Shown: piece by piece, positions 11,369-21,500 of the stretch
Numbering within the stretch: the stretch's first letter is position 1
How the letters are laid out: every line of letters starts with the position of its first letter
Source of the DNA: Simmondsia chinensis
Lineage: Eukaryota; Streptophyta; Magnoliopsida; Caryophyllales; Simmondsiaceae
Assembly (NCBI GenBank): GCA_018398585.1
Contig: JAGTTD010000015.1
Location: forward strand, 3,105,001 to 3,169,000
Length of the DNA: 64,000 nt
Reading direction: 5' to 3'
Made by a program: the position numbers and the translations under genes
The notes under the pieces: model-generated
Seen by the model: only the letters and a program-made list of their open reading frames with translations
Database searches by the model: none
What the model was told of the DNA's origin: nothing

Positions 11369-11545
11369 TTTAAGTACTCAAAATTCTTTTATGTATTCTT
11401 ACTTTTTTATAGTATGTGTTGACATACATTTAACGTACTCAAATTTACCACCAATATAAGAGTACTTAAAAGAATTTTGAGTACTTAGGTAGTAATTTTA
11501 AGTACATTGGTAGTGAATTTGAGTACGTTAAATATGTGCCGATCA
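11369..11545. repeat. Interleaved inverted repeats
   Basis: 'aagtactcaaaattctttta' and 'aacgtactcaaatttaccac' on the left occur as reverse complements on the right ('aaaagaattttgagtactt', 'agtgaatttgagtacgtt'), but in the order A-B-a-b instead of the hairpin order A-B-b-a. Confidence 0.6.
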
Positions 11546-11649
11546 CATGCATAATAATTAAGAACGACTGTGTAATGTATAGGTGATATTTATATTTTAA
11601 AATATAATAGAATTATTTATATTATAGATTTATATATATATATATATTT

Positions 11650-11957
11650 TTTTTTGGCCAAATGACAAGTAGAATTTATATATATAAATCCAAAAAAACT
11701 ACAAAAATATCCACAAATACCGAGAACAGCAACCAACAAACTCAACCAACAGAAGACGCAACAAAAATCAAACAATACACCCAAGAACAATAAAACAACC
11801 CCTCACACTCCACTAATACAAAAAATTATATCGACTCCAGATGTTAAAAATAATCAAATGGACAAGAATATCTTTGCTTCTCCTTGTGTCACGAAATATT
11901 CGGGCATTACGCTCCATCCAAAGGTTATAGACAGCAGCGGCGACCAAATTGTGCTAA
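11650..11957 (-). mobile_element. L1-type LINE 3' end (ORF2 C-terminus and 3' UTR)
   Basis: The minus strand at 11950-11813 encodes a frame with AAAVYNLWMERNARIF, the conserved C-terminal signature of plant L1 ORF2 (zinc-binding RT region), ending in TAG at 11813-11815. A T/G-rich 3' UTR follows, ending in an A tract (T tract on the plus strand at 11647-11655). 5'-truncated and short. Confidence 0.75.
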
Positions 11958-12417
11958 TTTAATATAGTCAAATTTAGTATTATTATAATTTATATTGTGC
12001 TAATTTATTTATATAGTCAAATTTAAATTAAATTATTGATATAATTTTTAACATGACCATCATGTTAGATGTAAAAATTCACTCATTAACCCAATTTAAT
12101 ATCCACAACCGAATTATTAAAAAGTTTATTAAAACCTTAATACCAATTTACTATAGGGACTAAATTGACACGATATAAATTATATAAGGACTAAATTGAT
12201 ACAATTAAAAATACTTGAATTAAATTGACATAATTAGTAAAATACATAAATTTTTGGTGTTAATAACTCAATGTAATATTGTAAGATTATATTTGATCAC
12301 ATTGGAATTTCCCTGAATTTTATTAGAAATTTATTTACTCTTTTATTTTTATGTATTATTTTTGTATTGTATTTAATTTAATAGATGATAACTTAGAAAT
12401 TTACACTATCTTAAAAA
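11958..12417. other. No gene seen
   Basis: AT-rich, with repeated short phrases such as 'aaattgacacaat'. No open frame or recognisable element. The last nine bases are the target duplication of the next element. Confidence 0.5.
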
Positions 12418-13012
12418 GAGTCGGTTCCGAAAATAATGCTTAAAAATAAAAAAAATAAAAAAAATAATGCTGAAAAAAAAATAATTCCAAATCTACTGTT
12501 GAACCGCGTTTATAAAATGCGGTTATAGTAAACCGCGTCAAAGAAACGCATTTCAATTAAAACAAAACCGCGTGCCATTTTTTCCACTAAACCGCATGTT
12601 AAAGACGCGGTTGTATCTTAATAAAACCGCGTCTTTACCACGCGTTTTATCATAACAAAAACCGCATTCTAGAGACACGGTTTAGGGGCGTTCACCTCCC
12701 GGTGTTCCCCTCTGCTCGTTTTGTTAATGCGGTTCACCATAAAACCGCGTTTTGTTAACGCGGTTTATCCATAAACCGCGTTTTTACAATGCGGTTCATT
12801 TCATAGTGAACCGCTTTTTGTGAATGCGGTTTATTTAAAAGTAAACCGTGTTTTGTAAACGCGGTTTTTTGTTATTTTAAACGCCTTATGTTGACGCGGT
12901 TTAGTATAGCCGCGTTTTGTAAACGCGGTTCAACAGTAGATTTGGAATTTTTTTTTTCCAGCTTTATTTTTTTTATTTTTTTATTTTTCGGCATTATTTT
13001 CGAAACCAACTC
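12418..13012. mobile_element. Mutator-like MITE filled with AACCGCG-type repeats
   Basis: A 595-bp element between exact 9-bp direct repeats 'tcttaaaaa' (12409-12417, 13013-13021). The ends are inverted repeats, GAGTCGGTTCCGAAAATAATG versus GAGTTGGTTTCGAAAATAATG, extending about 100 bp with A-rich filler. The interior (12500-12930) holds roughly twenty AACCGCG / CGCGGTT words or one-base variants in both orientations, spaced about 15-30 bp apart. No coding capacity. The 9-bp duplication points to the Mutator superfamily. Confidence 0.85.
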
Positions 13013-13278
13013 TCTTAAAAATGCTTGAATTGAGGTTTAGATGCTTTTAATGATGTCCCATATAACTATTTCAATTGGAGCTTGCGGGCAGTACATATAT
13101 AGGGCATTAACTCTTATCAAAATGTGAGAGATGAAAAGATAAATTATAACCATTAGGTTCAAATTAAGAAACTCTATACTATTAACTTTAATCAAAAAGT
13201 ATAAAAATAATTTTAAAATTTTAACTCTTAGTTTAGATTTAATGATCATTATTTTCTCACTTTTTTCACAACAGTTTT

Positions 13279-13765
13279 AGGGCCTGTTTGGAATTGCTTA
13301 TTCTGGGGAAATACGTATTTTTTTTCTGAAAAAATCACTTTTCTGGAATCTGAAGGGTGTTTGGCAAATATCAAAAAGCGCTTTTTATTAAAAGTAAAAG
13401 CTGTTTTTCCGTTTATAAGCAGAAGTAGAAATTTGGTACTTCTGAATATAAGCAGAAGCAGAATAAAAAATTTAAATTTTTAGGACAAAAATACCCCTGT
13501 TCAAACATTAAAATTACATAAGACCCTATTATCTTTCAAAACTTTAATCTTCTACCCAATCAATTTAGTTCTTTTTGGTAATTTGACAAAAAAAAGTACT
13601 TTTCTTAAACATTGGCCGAACACTAGCAATAATAAAATAAGGTCTTCTGACTGATTGAGCCAAACACAAACTGCTATTTTAAAACAGTACTTTTTACATA
13701 AATACTTTTATAGAAAGAACTTTTAAAATAAATAATTTTTTTTATAGCCATTCCAAACATACCCT
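13279..13765. mobile_element. hAT-like MITE
   Basis: The ends AGGGCCTGTTTGGAA and (inverted) AGGGTATGTTTGGAA bracket 487 bp of A/T-rich filler with 'aaagtaaaagctg' and 'agcagaagcaga'. The terminal sequence is typical of plant hAT-derived MITEs. I could not find an exact 8-bp target duplication. Confidence 0.55.
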
Positions 13766-14734
13766 TTATATTGTTTTATAGACATTATTGTAATCATGTA
13801 TAATTTTTTTATAATTTTTACAAGAACGTCTTAAATTTTGTTTAATTTCGGCACGTGGCCCATTCGAGTACCCTAAATAGAAAATGTGGGCAGATGAATG
13901 TAGTTTTACAAATTTTGATTTCTATTTGATAGTATTACCCATAACAGCAACAATAAGAATTGTAATAATAATAAAAAGTAATTTATGAGTCCATAATTTG
14001 AGAGTTGAAGTGATTGATTTTGCAGCATATGCAATATGGTCACAAGGCTCTGTTTGTTTGGACGAAAAAGTAGATTTAGGAATAGGTTTTCCCCTTTTCT
14101 CTTGTTTGTCATGCAATAGTAGACGGAAAATGTTTTTCAACAGGTTCGAAAGCTCGATAAAAGCTCCGCTAGAGCTCGAGTTCAACAAAGAGGTGCTTGG
14201 CTCGTTTACACCCTTAGTTACCTGCGTCACATTTTGATGAGTGACAAATCCAGCAACTTAATGATGCCAGATCCATGTCCTACTAACAAAAAGTTATTTA
14301 TATTAAATGTCCTATTTTGATTATTCGATTAATTTACTCATTTAATTTTTTAATGTGTCAACTCAGTCCCTCAATAATTTATATTGCGTCAACTTTGTTC
14401 TTGGGTCCAACTGAACTTAAAATAATGGCGTATTTTTTAACAACAAATTCACATTAGATGCAAGTATTTCACTATCCACACATTGAACTCAACCTATAGC
14501 TAGACAATTAAGGATTTTATCAACAACTTAACATAAATTTTACTCAATGCACGAAATTGACATAATATGAATTATACGGAGATTAAATTGACACAATTAA
14601 AAGTATCAGGATTAAAGTGATATAATGAGTAAGTATAAGGATTTTTGGCATACATAACCCTAATGAAAATTAAAAAATATAAATAAATGCCAGATGCAGC
14701 ACATCGAAGAATTGATGATCTTATGGGTTCATGT
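13766..14734. other. No gene supported; fragment of a GAGCTCGA-type element at 14130-14216
   Basis: 14130-14216 contains 'agctcgagttcaacaaag' and ends 'ggctcgtttacaccctta', matching the right end of the element at 20498-20955. The short frames at 13922-14230 have no recognisable domain. The rest is AT-rich. Confidence 0.5.
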
Positions 14735-14930
14735 CGTTTATATAACCTGCTTTGATATCATGATAAATTTCATTGGATCATTAGGTCCAACCCATAAAAT
14801 TAACATACATAAGATTCACATATAAATTCAGGTGGAATTCCATCTACAACCAATTGGCTTATATATATAGATCTCTCTTTTCACAACTCCAATATGAGAT
14901 TATATAAGATTTATACATAAATTCTCAACA
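14735..14930 (+). repeat. Copy of a dispersed repeat (LTR-like), also at 24180 and 59440
   Basis: It shares the order 'accaattggcttatatat', 'agatctctcttttcacaact', 'ccaatatgagatt' with 24180-24375 and 59440-59615. A TATA-like 'cttatatatatag' lies in the middle. This looks like a diverged LTR or LTR-derived repeat family. Confidence 0.45.
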
Positions 14931-14940
14931 TTTACAACAA

Positions 14941-15081
14941 TAATAGGGTTGCCCATGAGGTGGCTAGGATTCATCGTTTGGGAGTCTGTTCCCATAATTG
15001 GGTCGATTGTCCTGACCCGATGCTCTTGTCCTTACTGGTTAATGATATTCATCAAAGATGTGCCTTCAGGTTTTTTTAAAA
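14941..15081 (+). mobile_element. L1-type LINE RNase H-like C-terminal remnant
   Basis: The frame from 14942 reads NRVAHEVARIHRLG and ends in TAA at 15077-15079, followed by an A-rich stretch. NRVAH..A is the conserved tail of the RNase H-like domain in plant L1 ORF2. Only about 45 residues remain. Confidence 0.6.
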
Positions 15082-15870
15082 AAAAATATAAATTATAATA
15101 AATAATAGTTAAAAAAAATTTTTAAACTTTTTTGAGTTGTTTGGCATACTGGCACAAAACAAAAAAAAAAAAAAAAAAAAATTTAAATTTGTAGCATATC
15201 AGATAAAAATTTTAGCAAAATGACACATGCATCATTGTGCCACCCCCAATTGGCACATTTAACCAATTTTTTTTTTTAGTTCAATTTCAGAAGCCCAATA
15301 AATGGGGCTACCTTTTTTTTATTATTATTTTTCTGTTTTAATTTATATTTTTATATTATTTTTAATTAATAAATATATTAAATTTTATTTTAAAATATTA
15401 ATAAATTTTTATATATTAAATTTAGATAATTTTTTCTATGTAATTATTCATATTAAGTTACTTTTTACCAACATAAATCCTAATTTTTGTAATTTTAATT
15501 CATTTTCTTAACATAGTTAATCATATTTTGAATCTTAAATATTTTTAATGTATTTTTGTCATTTGTCTTGAATTAACTCAGATAATTTAAATAATATTAA
15601 CTATTAAAATAAATAAAAAATATAAAAAAAGGGTTTAAAATAGAGAGGAGAAGCCCTTTTTTTTATGATGAGATAAAAATGGGACTTGGAATGGGATAGC
15701 CTAAGTGGCGCATTTACCAAATATATATATATATTTTTTTAAACGTTAGATATGCCACATTAAGTGGCGGATCTAACAAATATAGTTTTTTTTATTTTTA
15801 TTTGATGTGATGGAAATTGAAGATTTTGATTTTAGGTTTGGATAAGAAATATATTAAAATTAAATTAATT
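15082..15870. other. No gene seen; AT-rich with 'ggcac'-type repeats
   Basis: It contains an A20 tract near 15162-15181, phrases resembling the foldback-element ends ('ggcatactggcac', 'aattggcacattta') and a TA run at 15719-15733. No coding frame. Confidence 0.45.
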
Positions 15871-15980
15871 ATTTTTATAGTTTAATAATTGGATTCATAC
15901 CTGGGAGATCAACAATAGAAACCATTCATCTCTTACTGCGGACGATAGAACAATACAGGGAGAGACAAAAGGATCACCAC

Positions 15981-17036
15981 ATGGTCTTCATCGATTTGGA
16001 GAAAGCATATGATAGAGTGCCAAGAGAGGTACTGTGGAGAGTGTTGGGAAGGAGAGGCATCCCGATGCCTTATATTCAGGTCATTAGGAACATGTATGAA
16101 GAGGCACATACTAATGTGTGCACAGGGGAAGGGGAGACAGACACTTTCCCTATTACAGTAGAGGTACACCAGGGCTTTGCCTTGAGTCCCTTTATGTTCA
16201 TTCTAGTGATGGATGAGCTCACAAGACATATCCAAGGGAAGGTACCTTGGTGTATACTTTTTGCAGACGACATAGTTCTGGTAGGGGAATCCCGAGCGGA
16301 CATAAACAAGAAGCTGGAGCTATGGAGAGGCGCATTAGAATCGAGGGGTTTAAGGATTAGCAGAACTAAGACCGAGTATGTGGAATTCAAATTCGACCAT
16401 TCCACCGCGACTAGCACCGAGGAGGTTAAGATTGAATCAGAAACCGTACCAAATAAGGAGAGCTTCAAATATCTGGGATTCATGATACACCAGAATGGTA
16501 AAGTGGATGAGGATGTCAGCAACAGGATTAAAGTAAGCTGGCAGAAGTGGAGGATGGCATCCGGAGTGCTGTGTGATAGAAAGTTCCCGCTAAAGTTAAA
16601 GGGTAAATACTATAGGACGGTAGTAAGACCGGCTATGCTATATGGGGCAGAGTGTGGACCAATGAAACAAAATCAAACACATAGGATGAAGGTGGCAAAG
16701 ATGAGGATGCTGCGCTGGATGTGTGGCCACACAAGGAAGGATAAGATTAGGAATGATGTGATACGAGGTAAGCTGGGTGTAGCCTCGATCGAGGATAAAT
16801 TGAGGCAGCACCGCCTAAGATGGTTTGGACATGTTAGCAGAAGACCAACTACAGCCCCAGTCAGGAGGTGTGAACAGCTTCACATGGCGATAGGCAGAAG
16901 AGGGAGGGGAAGACCAAAGAAGAGTTGGCTGGAGACGATTCGTCAAGACCTAACCCACCTAAACCTAAGAGAGGAGATGGCCTCAGATAGGGCACGTTGG
17001 AGGACTAGCATAAGGGTAGCGGAGGTGGCAGAGTAG
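15981..17036 (+). CDS. RTE LINE reverse transcriptase C-terminal part
   Basis: A 351-residue frame (the reading frame extends upstream to about 15894) covering RT motifs from the DLEKAYDRV block through FADD to the thumb and the C-terminal Arg-rich region (GRRGRGRPKKSW). In an intact RTE element this enzyme primes reverse transcription at a nicked target. Here the N-terminal endonuclease is absent, and no host function is suggested. Confidence 0.85.
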   Translation: MVFIDLEKAYDRVPREVLWRVLGRRGIPMPYIQVIRNMYEEAHTNVCTGEGETDTFPITVEVHQGFALSPFMFILVMDELTRHIQGKVPWCILFADDIVLVGESRADINKKLELWRGALESRGLRISRTKTEYVEFKFDHSTATSTEEVKIESETVPNKESFKYLGFMIHQNGKVDEDVSNRIKVSWQKWRMASGVLCDRKFPLKLKGKYYRTVVRPAMLYGAECGPMKQNQTHRMKVAKMRMLRWMCGHTRKDKIRNDVIRGKLGVASIEDKLRQHRLRWFGHVSRRPTTAPVRRCEQLHMAIGRRGRGRPKKSWLETIRQDLTHLNLREEMASDRARWRTSIRVAEVAE

Positions 17037-17126
17037 AGTAGGGCGGGGAGTGGCTGGTAGTTTAAGATCCTTAGGCAGGCATAACCTAAAGTGTAACACT
17101 TATAGGCTAGCTTAGTCTCTGATCAT

Positions 17127-17187
17127 ACTTCTTCTTCTTCTTCTTCTTCTTCTCCTCCTCCTTCTTCCTCTTCTTCCTTTCTTTTAC
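17127..17187 (+). repeat. (CTT)n microsatellite in LINE 3' UTR
   Basis: Runs of 'ttc' then 'tcc/ttcc' inside the RTE LINE's untranslated region. Confidence 0.9.
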
Positions 17188-17244
17188 TTTTTCCTCATAA
17201 TGCATTGGTAATTGATGGGTGGTTTATCTGCAAGCACTCAACTA

Positions 17245-17370
17245 CTTCAGGTTGGGGGTCCCCGGAAACAGTCTCCTTTCCAGCTGGAAGGGGTAAGGCT
17301 GCGTACATCACCCCCCCAGACCCTGCTTTCTGCGGGAGCCGCAAGGCATTGGGACTGTTGTTGTTGTTGT
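17245..17370 (+). repeat. RTE LINE 3' module shared with the 5S-headed SINEs
   Basis: Order of conserved words: 'caggttgggggtcc', 'ggaaacagtctc', 'ggggtaaggctgcgtacatc', 'ccccagaccctgc', 'gcgggagcc', 'ggcattggga', (TTG)n. The same order makes up the 3' half of the SINEs at 18938, 28067, 54905, 62156, 58788 and 59058, and of tails at 50163 and 60928. Confidence 0.88.
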
Positions 17371-17388
17371 ATTTTTATAGTTTAATAA

Positions 17389-18553
17389 ATACATTATGTA
17401 TTAGTATTTAATTCCGTGTATTATATTTTATAATTGTAGCACTATCACAAAGGTTTTGGGTTACGGTTAAGGTTATGCTTAAAAGCATGAAAATTAAGGG
17501 GGAGAAATTATACCAAAGAGAATTCTTATTTTCCTTCTTTTGTCGTAAGTAGGGGTGCAAATAAATTGAATGTTCGATAAACTACTCATATTTGAAATCG
17601 ATTACAATTCATTCACTTTTGTTATAGGGGTTCAATAGCTTATTGAGTAAAGTTTAAGTAGGCTCCATAAGTTTAATGAGTCGAGTTCGAACAAAGAAAT
17701 GCCCTGCTCATCAAGCGAAGCCTCTATTACAATGATGCTTTGTTCTAATTTCTCGATTAAAAAAATTGTCTCATCGCTGCTAGATCACAATCTTTTAAAC
17801 ATTTTGAGTAGAATACAGTGAAAGACTATTTGTGGGAATTTTTTTGCAAAAATTAGAGTACAAGCCCCAAAAAAACATATTAGTGCAGGACATAGCGCAA
17901 AGGCAAACAACCAGAAACACCAAGAAATCTAATGCTGTAAGTCACTTCCTGCAATCTAGGCTCCAAACACACAATACCAATCGACATATCCAATAAAAAA
18001 TCGACATATCCAATAAAGACGCCCCTAACGATGTACAAATAATCAAACTCATGATGTAGCAATCTCATAAATTTTGAACCAAAAGTTACAAAATCCAACA
18101 TTCCTTTATATGTTGTCATAAAAATAATGTAATGGAAGATCAATAACTTTACAAGAACTTCATGAATCACCATTATTGTTCATTCACAAAATGTCAATAA
18201 AATCAAACTTCACCACCTTAACAAACACGAGACTTCATCGAAACGGAATTAGAAGATGGTCATATACGCCTGACTTTACTCCTGGTTTTTTAGAGATCTT
18301 GGTTGTCGACCCTTCGACTCATGAGCTTTCAGCTCCAACAACTCACAAACACAGAAGAAAAACCGAAAAATAAAGGAAAACGGAGATATGTTGTCATCAC
18401 AAGGTGTTCTTATATTGTTGAACTTTTCTGTAATTGTTTATACTTTATTCTTTTGGTCGGTATGATATCTGTCAATGAGAAAGTTGATTCCGCTGTATCA
18501 AGTGACCAGATTAAATTTATACCTTTAATTGTCAAATAATAAGTTCTAAAGAA
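17389..18553. other. Intergenic / probable 3' flank of the TBL gene
   Basis: No coding frame with a recognisable domain. It contains a 'taggggtgcaaata' fragment near 17550 resembling a GAGCTCGA-element end, and a 21-bp direct repeat of 'aatcgacatatccaataaa' at about 17979-18018. The TBL 3' UTR should lie at the right end on the minus strand. Confidence 0.5.
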
Positions 18554-21500
18554 TCATGAGGTAAGAAGAGCAGCATAGAGAAGTTGATTCCAAGTATCGG
18601 GCAAACCAGGGAGGCACCAGTGACTACAGTCGGTACCGAGATGATCACCACTGTAAGAAGCAGGGTGTGCATCTTTCCTTAGCTGTGACAAGGTCGTAAT
18701 GTCTAGCAAGTAAACTGGTTTCTTCATCCCTCTTATCACTTTCGTCACTATGTCAGTTGCTAGCGGTGAGCCTGCAGGGTACGTCGATCCTGAGAGCGGT
18801 CCTGCCTCCCCGCTACAGCTCTTCGACGTTGCACTCCATTCCCTGCCACTGTTATAATATTCGTGCTATTATCATGGATTCAAATAAAGGGTAAGTGTTA
18901 TGTAAACGATTTCTAGTTGACAGTTATGTGATTGATTAACCAAAGAGAGCACCAATACGCCGTCACCGGATCCCATTAGAACTCCGAAGTTAAGCGTGCT
19001 TGGGCGAGAGCAGTACCAGGATGGGTGGCCTCCTGGGAAGTCCTCACCCTCAGGTTGGGGGCACTAGGAAACAGCCTCTCTTCAGGTTAACACCCTGAAG
19101 AGTGAAGGCTGCGTACATCCGCCCCTCCCAGACCCTGCGTAGGCGGGTGCCTTTGAGGCGTTGGGTATGTTCCTTAGTTATGTGATTGATTGTTATGCGA
19201 TGATTCTATGTAATCTCATTCGCAAAGCATGCGTGCATTTTATTTTGGCTCGCGTGAAAAATTAATAAAGACATTAAAATTTATACATTAAACTTACATG
19301 GGAACCGATTACATTACGTTCACAACACCTTACTTTGGTAGTAACGTGACTGTAACCATGATCCGGTTCAACGGTTATGACTATCTTAAATGTGTCTTCG
19401 AAAGGGTGGCCTTAGTGTGATTAGCTAGATTATTCCATTATAAATTTTACTAAGGGCTTGTCTAGCATCATTATTATTTGTGACTTTTTATTTTTGAGAA
19501 AACTAAAAACTTATGTTTTAAAATGATTCGTTTTCTTGTTTTTATTTTTACGTTTTCTATTTTCACTAGAACTTAGAAAAACAAAAACCCCAAAAAGTCG
19601 CTTTCAAAACTAAGTTATTAGTTTATTAAAAACAAAAAAACTGCAAACAGTGAGAGTTGATCTCTCGATTTTTGACAGCATAAATTTTTTTTCTCTCTTT
19701 TCATACTTGTAGGTATGAATTACGATGGGGTCTAGGGTATTTAATGTGGGTTTCCGTTATTTTGGCTCTTGGTGTTGAGAGTAGGTATCTTAGATTTGTT
19801 TATGTGTTTCTTGTTATTTTCTTTTTTCCCATGTGTTTCTTGGGTCTCTATGTAAAACGTCAGCTTTTGTATTGTGAGTTTTTCTCGCTAATTATCGGGG
19901 GGCAAAAAAACATCCATGTTTAGAAATTAGGGAGGAAGAAGGAAAGTACTTGTAATGGGTAGGAGAGATGCCTTGGAAGAAGACCTTGGTCCTTGAAGTA
20001 TCCACATTTTGGTCTACCCATTGAGCCCAAGTGCTCATCCCTCTGTAAAATGCCATCAATCGGTCCATGTCCTTCAACACTTTTCCCCCATCTTCTATGT
20101 AATCCCACGGCTGAGATGCGCCCTTGTGGGTCCACCAGTGCCACGTGTTGAAGATCAACACATCGGAGTTCAACCAAGTGGTGCCGGCCCGGATGGAGTC
20201 GAGCTTGAGGACTCGACCGATGGGTTCGCTTACTATGTCCACCAGGTATGGTGTGCGGTACAGCACCATACTCACTCCATACTCCTGCACACCCATTTCG
20301 TTATATAACAACAATGTTATTATCATGATAAAATTATTGACAACAGAGTAAATTTGAAAAAATTATATCGAGCTAAATGAGTTTGTAAATCTCTATTTGA
20401 ATTCTCTAACTGAGTCAAGCCATGAGACAAATGTCATTTAAACAGCTATTCAAGCTACTAAGAAGCCATCCTCTACACAGCACTGAGCAATTAACATTAG
20501 GGGTGTAAACAAGCCAAGCCGAACCAAGTCAGGCACCCTCTTGTTCGAACTCGAGCTCGATAAGGCTTATCGAGCTTGAGTTAGATCCAAGCTCTTATCG
20601 AGCTTTCCAATCTTTGTTCGAGCTGGGTTTGATAAGATTTTAGTGTGTTTGATACTCAACTTGGCTCGTTAGGCTTATTGAGCTGAGTCAAGCTCTTTAT
20701 CGAGCATTAAACCAGACCGAGATCGCTATCAAGTTGAGTTCCTTAATAAGTTAAGCTTTTCAAGTTACTATCGGGCCATTATTCACGAACATTAATGAGC
20801 CGAGCACCTTCTGTTCGAACTTGGCTCGTTAAGCCTATCAAACCTGTTCGAACTCGGTTTGATAAGCTATTGAGCCCTCATAATGAACACCGATAAGCCA
20901 TAATCGATTTTAAATACTAATAGTTCATTGAATTTTCAATTTGTTTACACCCCTAATTAACAAGCTAGTAAAAGGCTCATTATGAGCTCTGGACACACTC
21001 TTAGCCAACTGTTCACAAAATTTAACTAATGAAGCACCTTTGGTCCCAGTTCAACAAACAAGAGCATTAATTAATTATCAACACGTGTTAGTTCATGTTC
21101 AAATGCTTGATTCATTTGCACCGATAATGGAAATTATTTGGTCATTTAAAAAAGAAAATTTATCACTTAGGTATCCTGATATTTTAATATATATAATAAG
21201 GTATCCTAAAATTTAAAAAATTTATCACTTAGATACCCCAAAGTTTAAAATTTTATCAATTAGGTATCATTTTTTAAAATTATATAGATTTTTTATTAAA
21301 AATTGCTAACGCAGGACATAGTTATAGCAATATATAGGTGTCTTCTATCATAATATTATAATTTTCTATCATAAAATGCTAACATCCCACTTTATTTCAC
21401 TCATATGGCAATATCTTCCGTCATAATTCAGTGACTTTTTTCCGTATTCTATTTGATTTTCATTGAAAAAATTGATATAGCTCATACGTATTATTATAAT

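Larger units (their letters stand above)
15889..17370 (+). mobile_element. RTE-clade LINE, 5'-truncated, with exact 18-bp target duplication
   Basis: Bracketed by identical 18-bp copies of 'atttttatagtttaataa' (15871-15888 and 17371-17388). The element enters within the reverse transcriptase at about 15894, so the endonuclease and early RT motifs are missing. It is then open to 17036. Visible motifs are MVFIDLEKAYDRVPREVLW, QGFALSPFMFI, the catalytic FADDIVL near 16259, and the RTE C-terminal block MRMLRWMCGHTRKDKIRND. The 3' UTR has a (CTT)n run and ends in GTTGTTGTTGTTG with no poly(A), typical of RTE LINEs. The long open frame and perfect duplication suggest a fairly recent insertion. It cannot move by itself. 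Confidence 0.93.

Noticed and set aside
12500..12930. CRISPR-like array
   Set aside because: The AACCGCG words are too short, occur in both orientations with irregular spacing, and lie inside a plant transposon.
13922..14230. Minus-strand frame with a hydrophobic C-terminal stretch
   Set aside because: No domain, and its 5' part overlaps a GAGCTCGA-type transposon fragment.
18938..19175. Functional 5S rRNA gene
   Set aside because: Only part of 5S rRNA is present, it lacks the 5' start, it is fused to a LINE-like tail, and it is flanked by a 16-bp target duplication. The other copies show the same fusion.
19440..19660. A further hAT-like MITE
   Set aside because: Only one end ('aagggcttgtctagc') is recognisable and no partner or target duplication was found.
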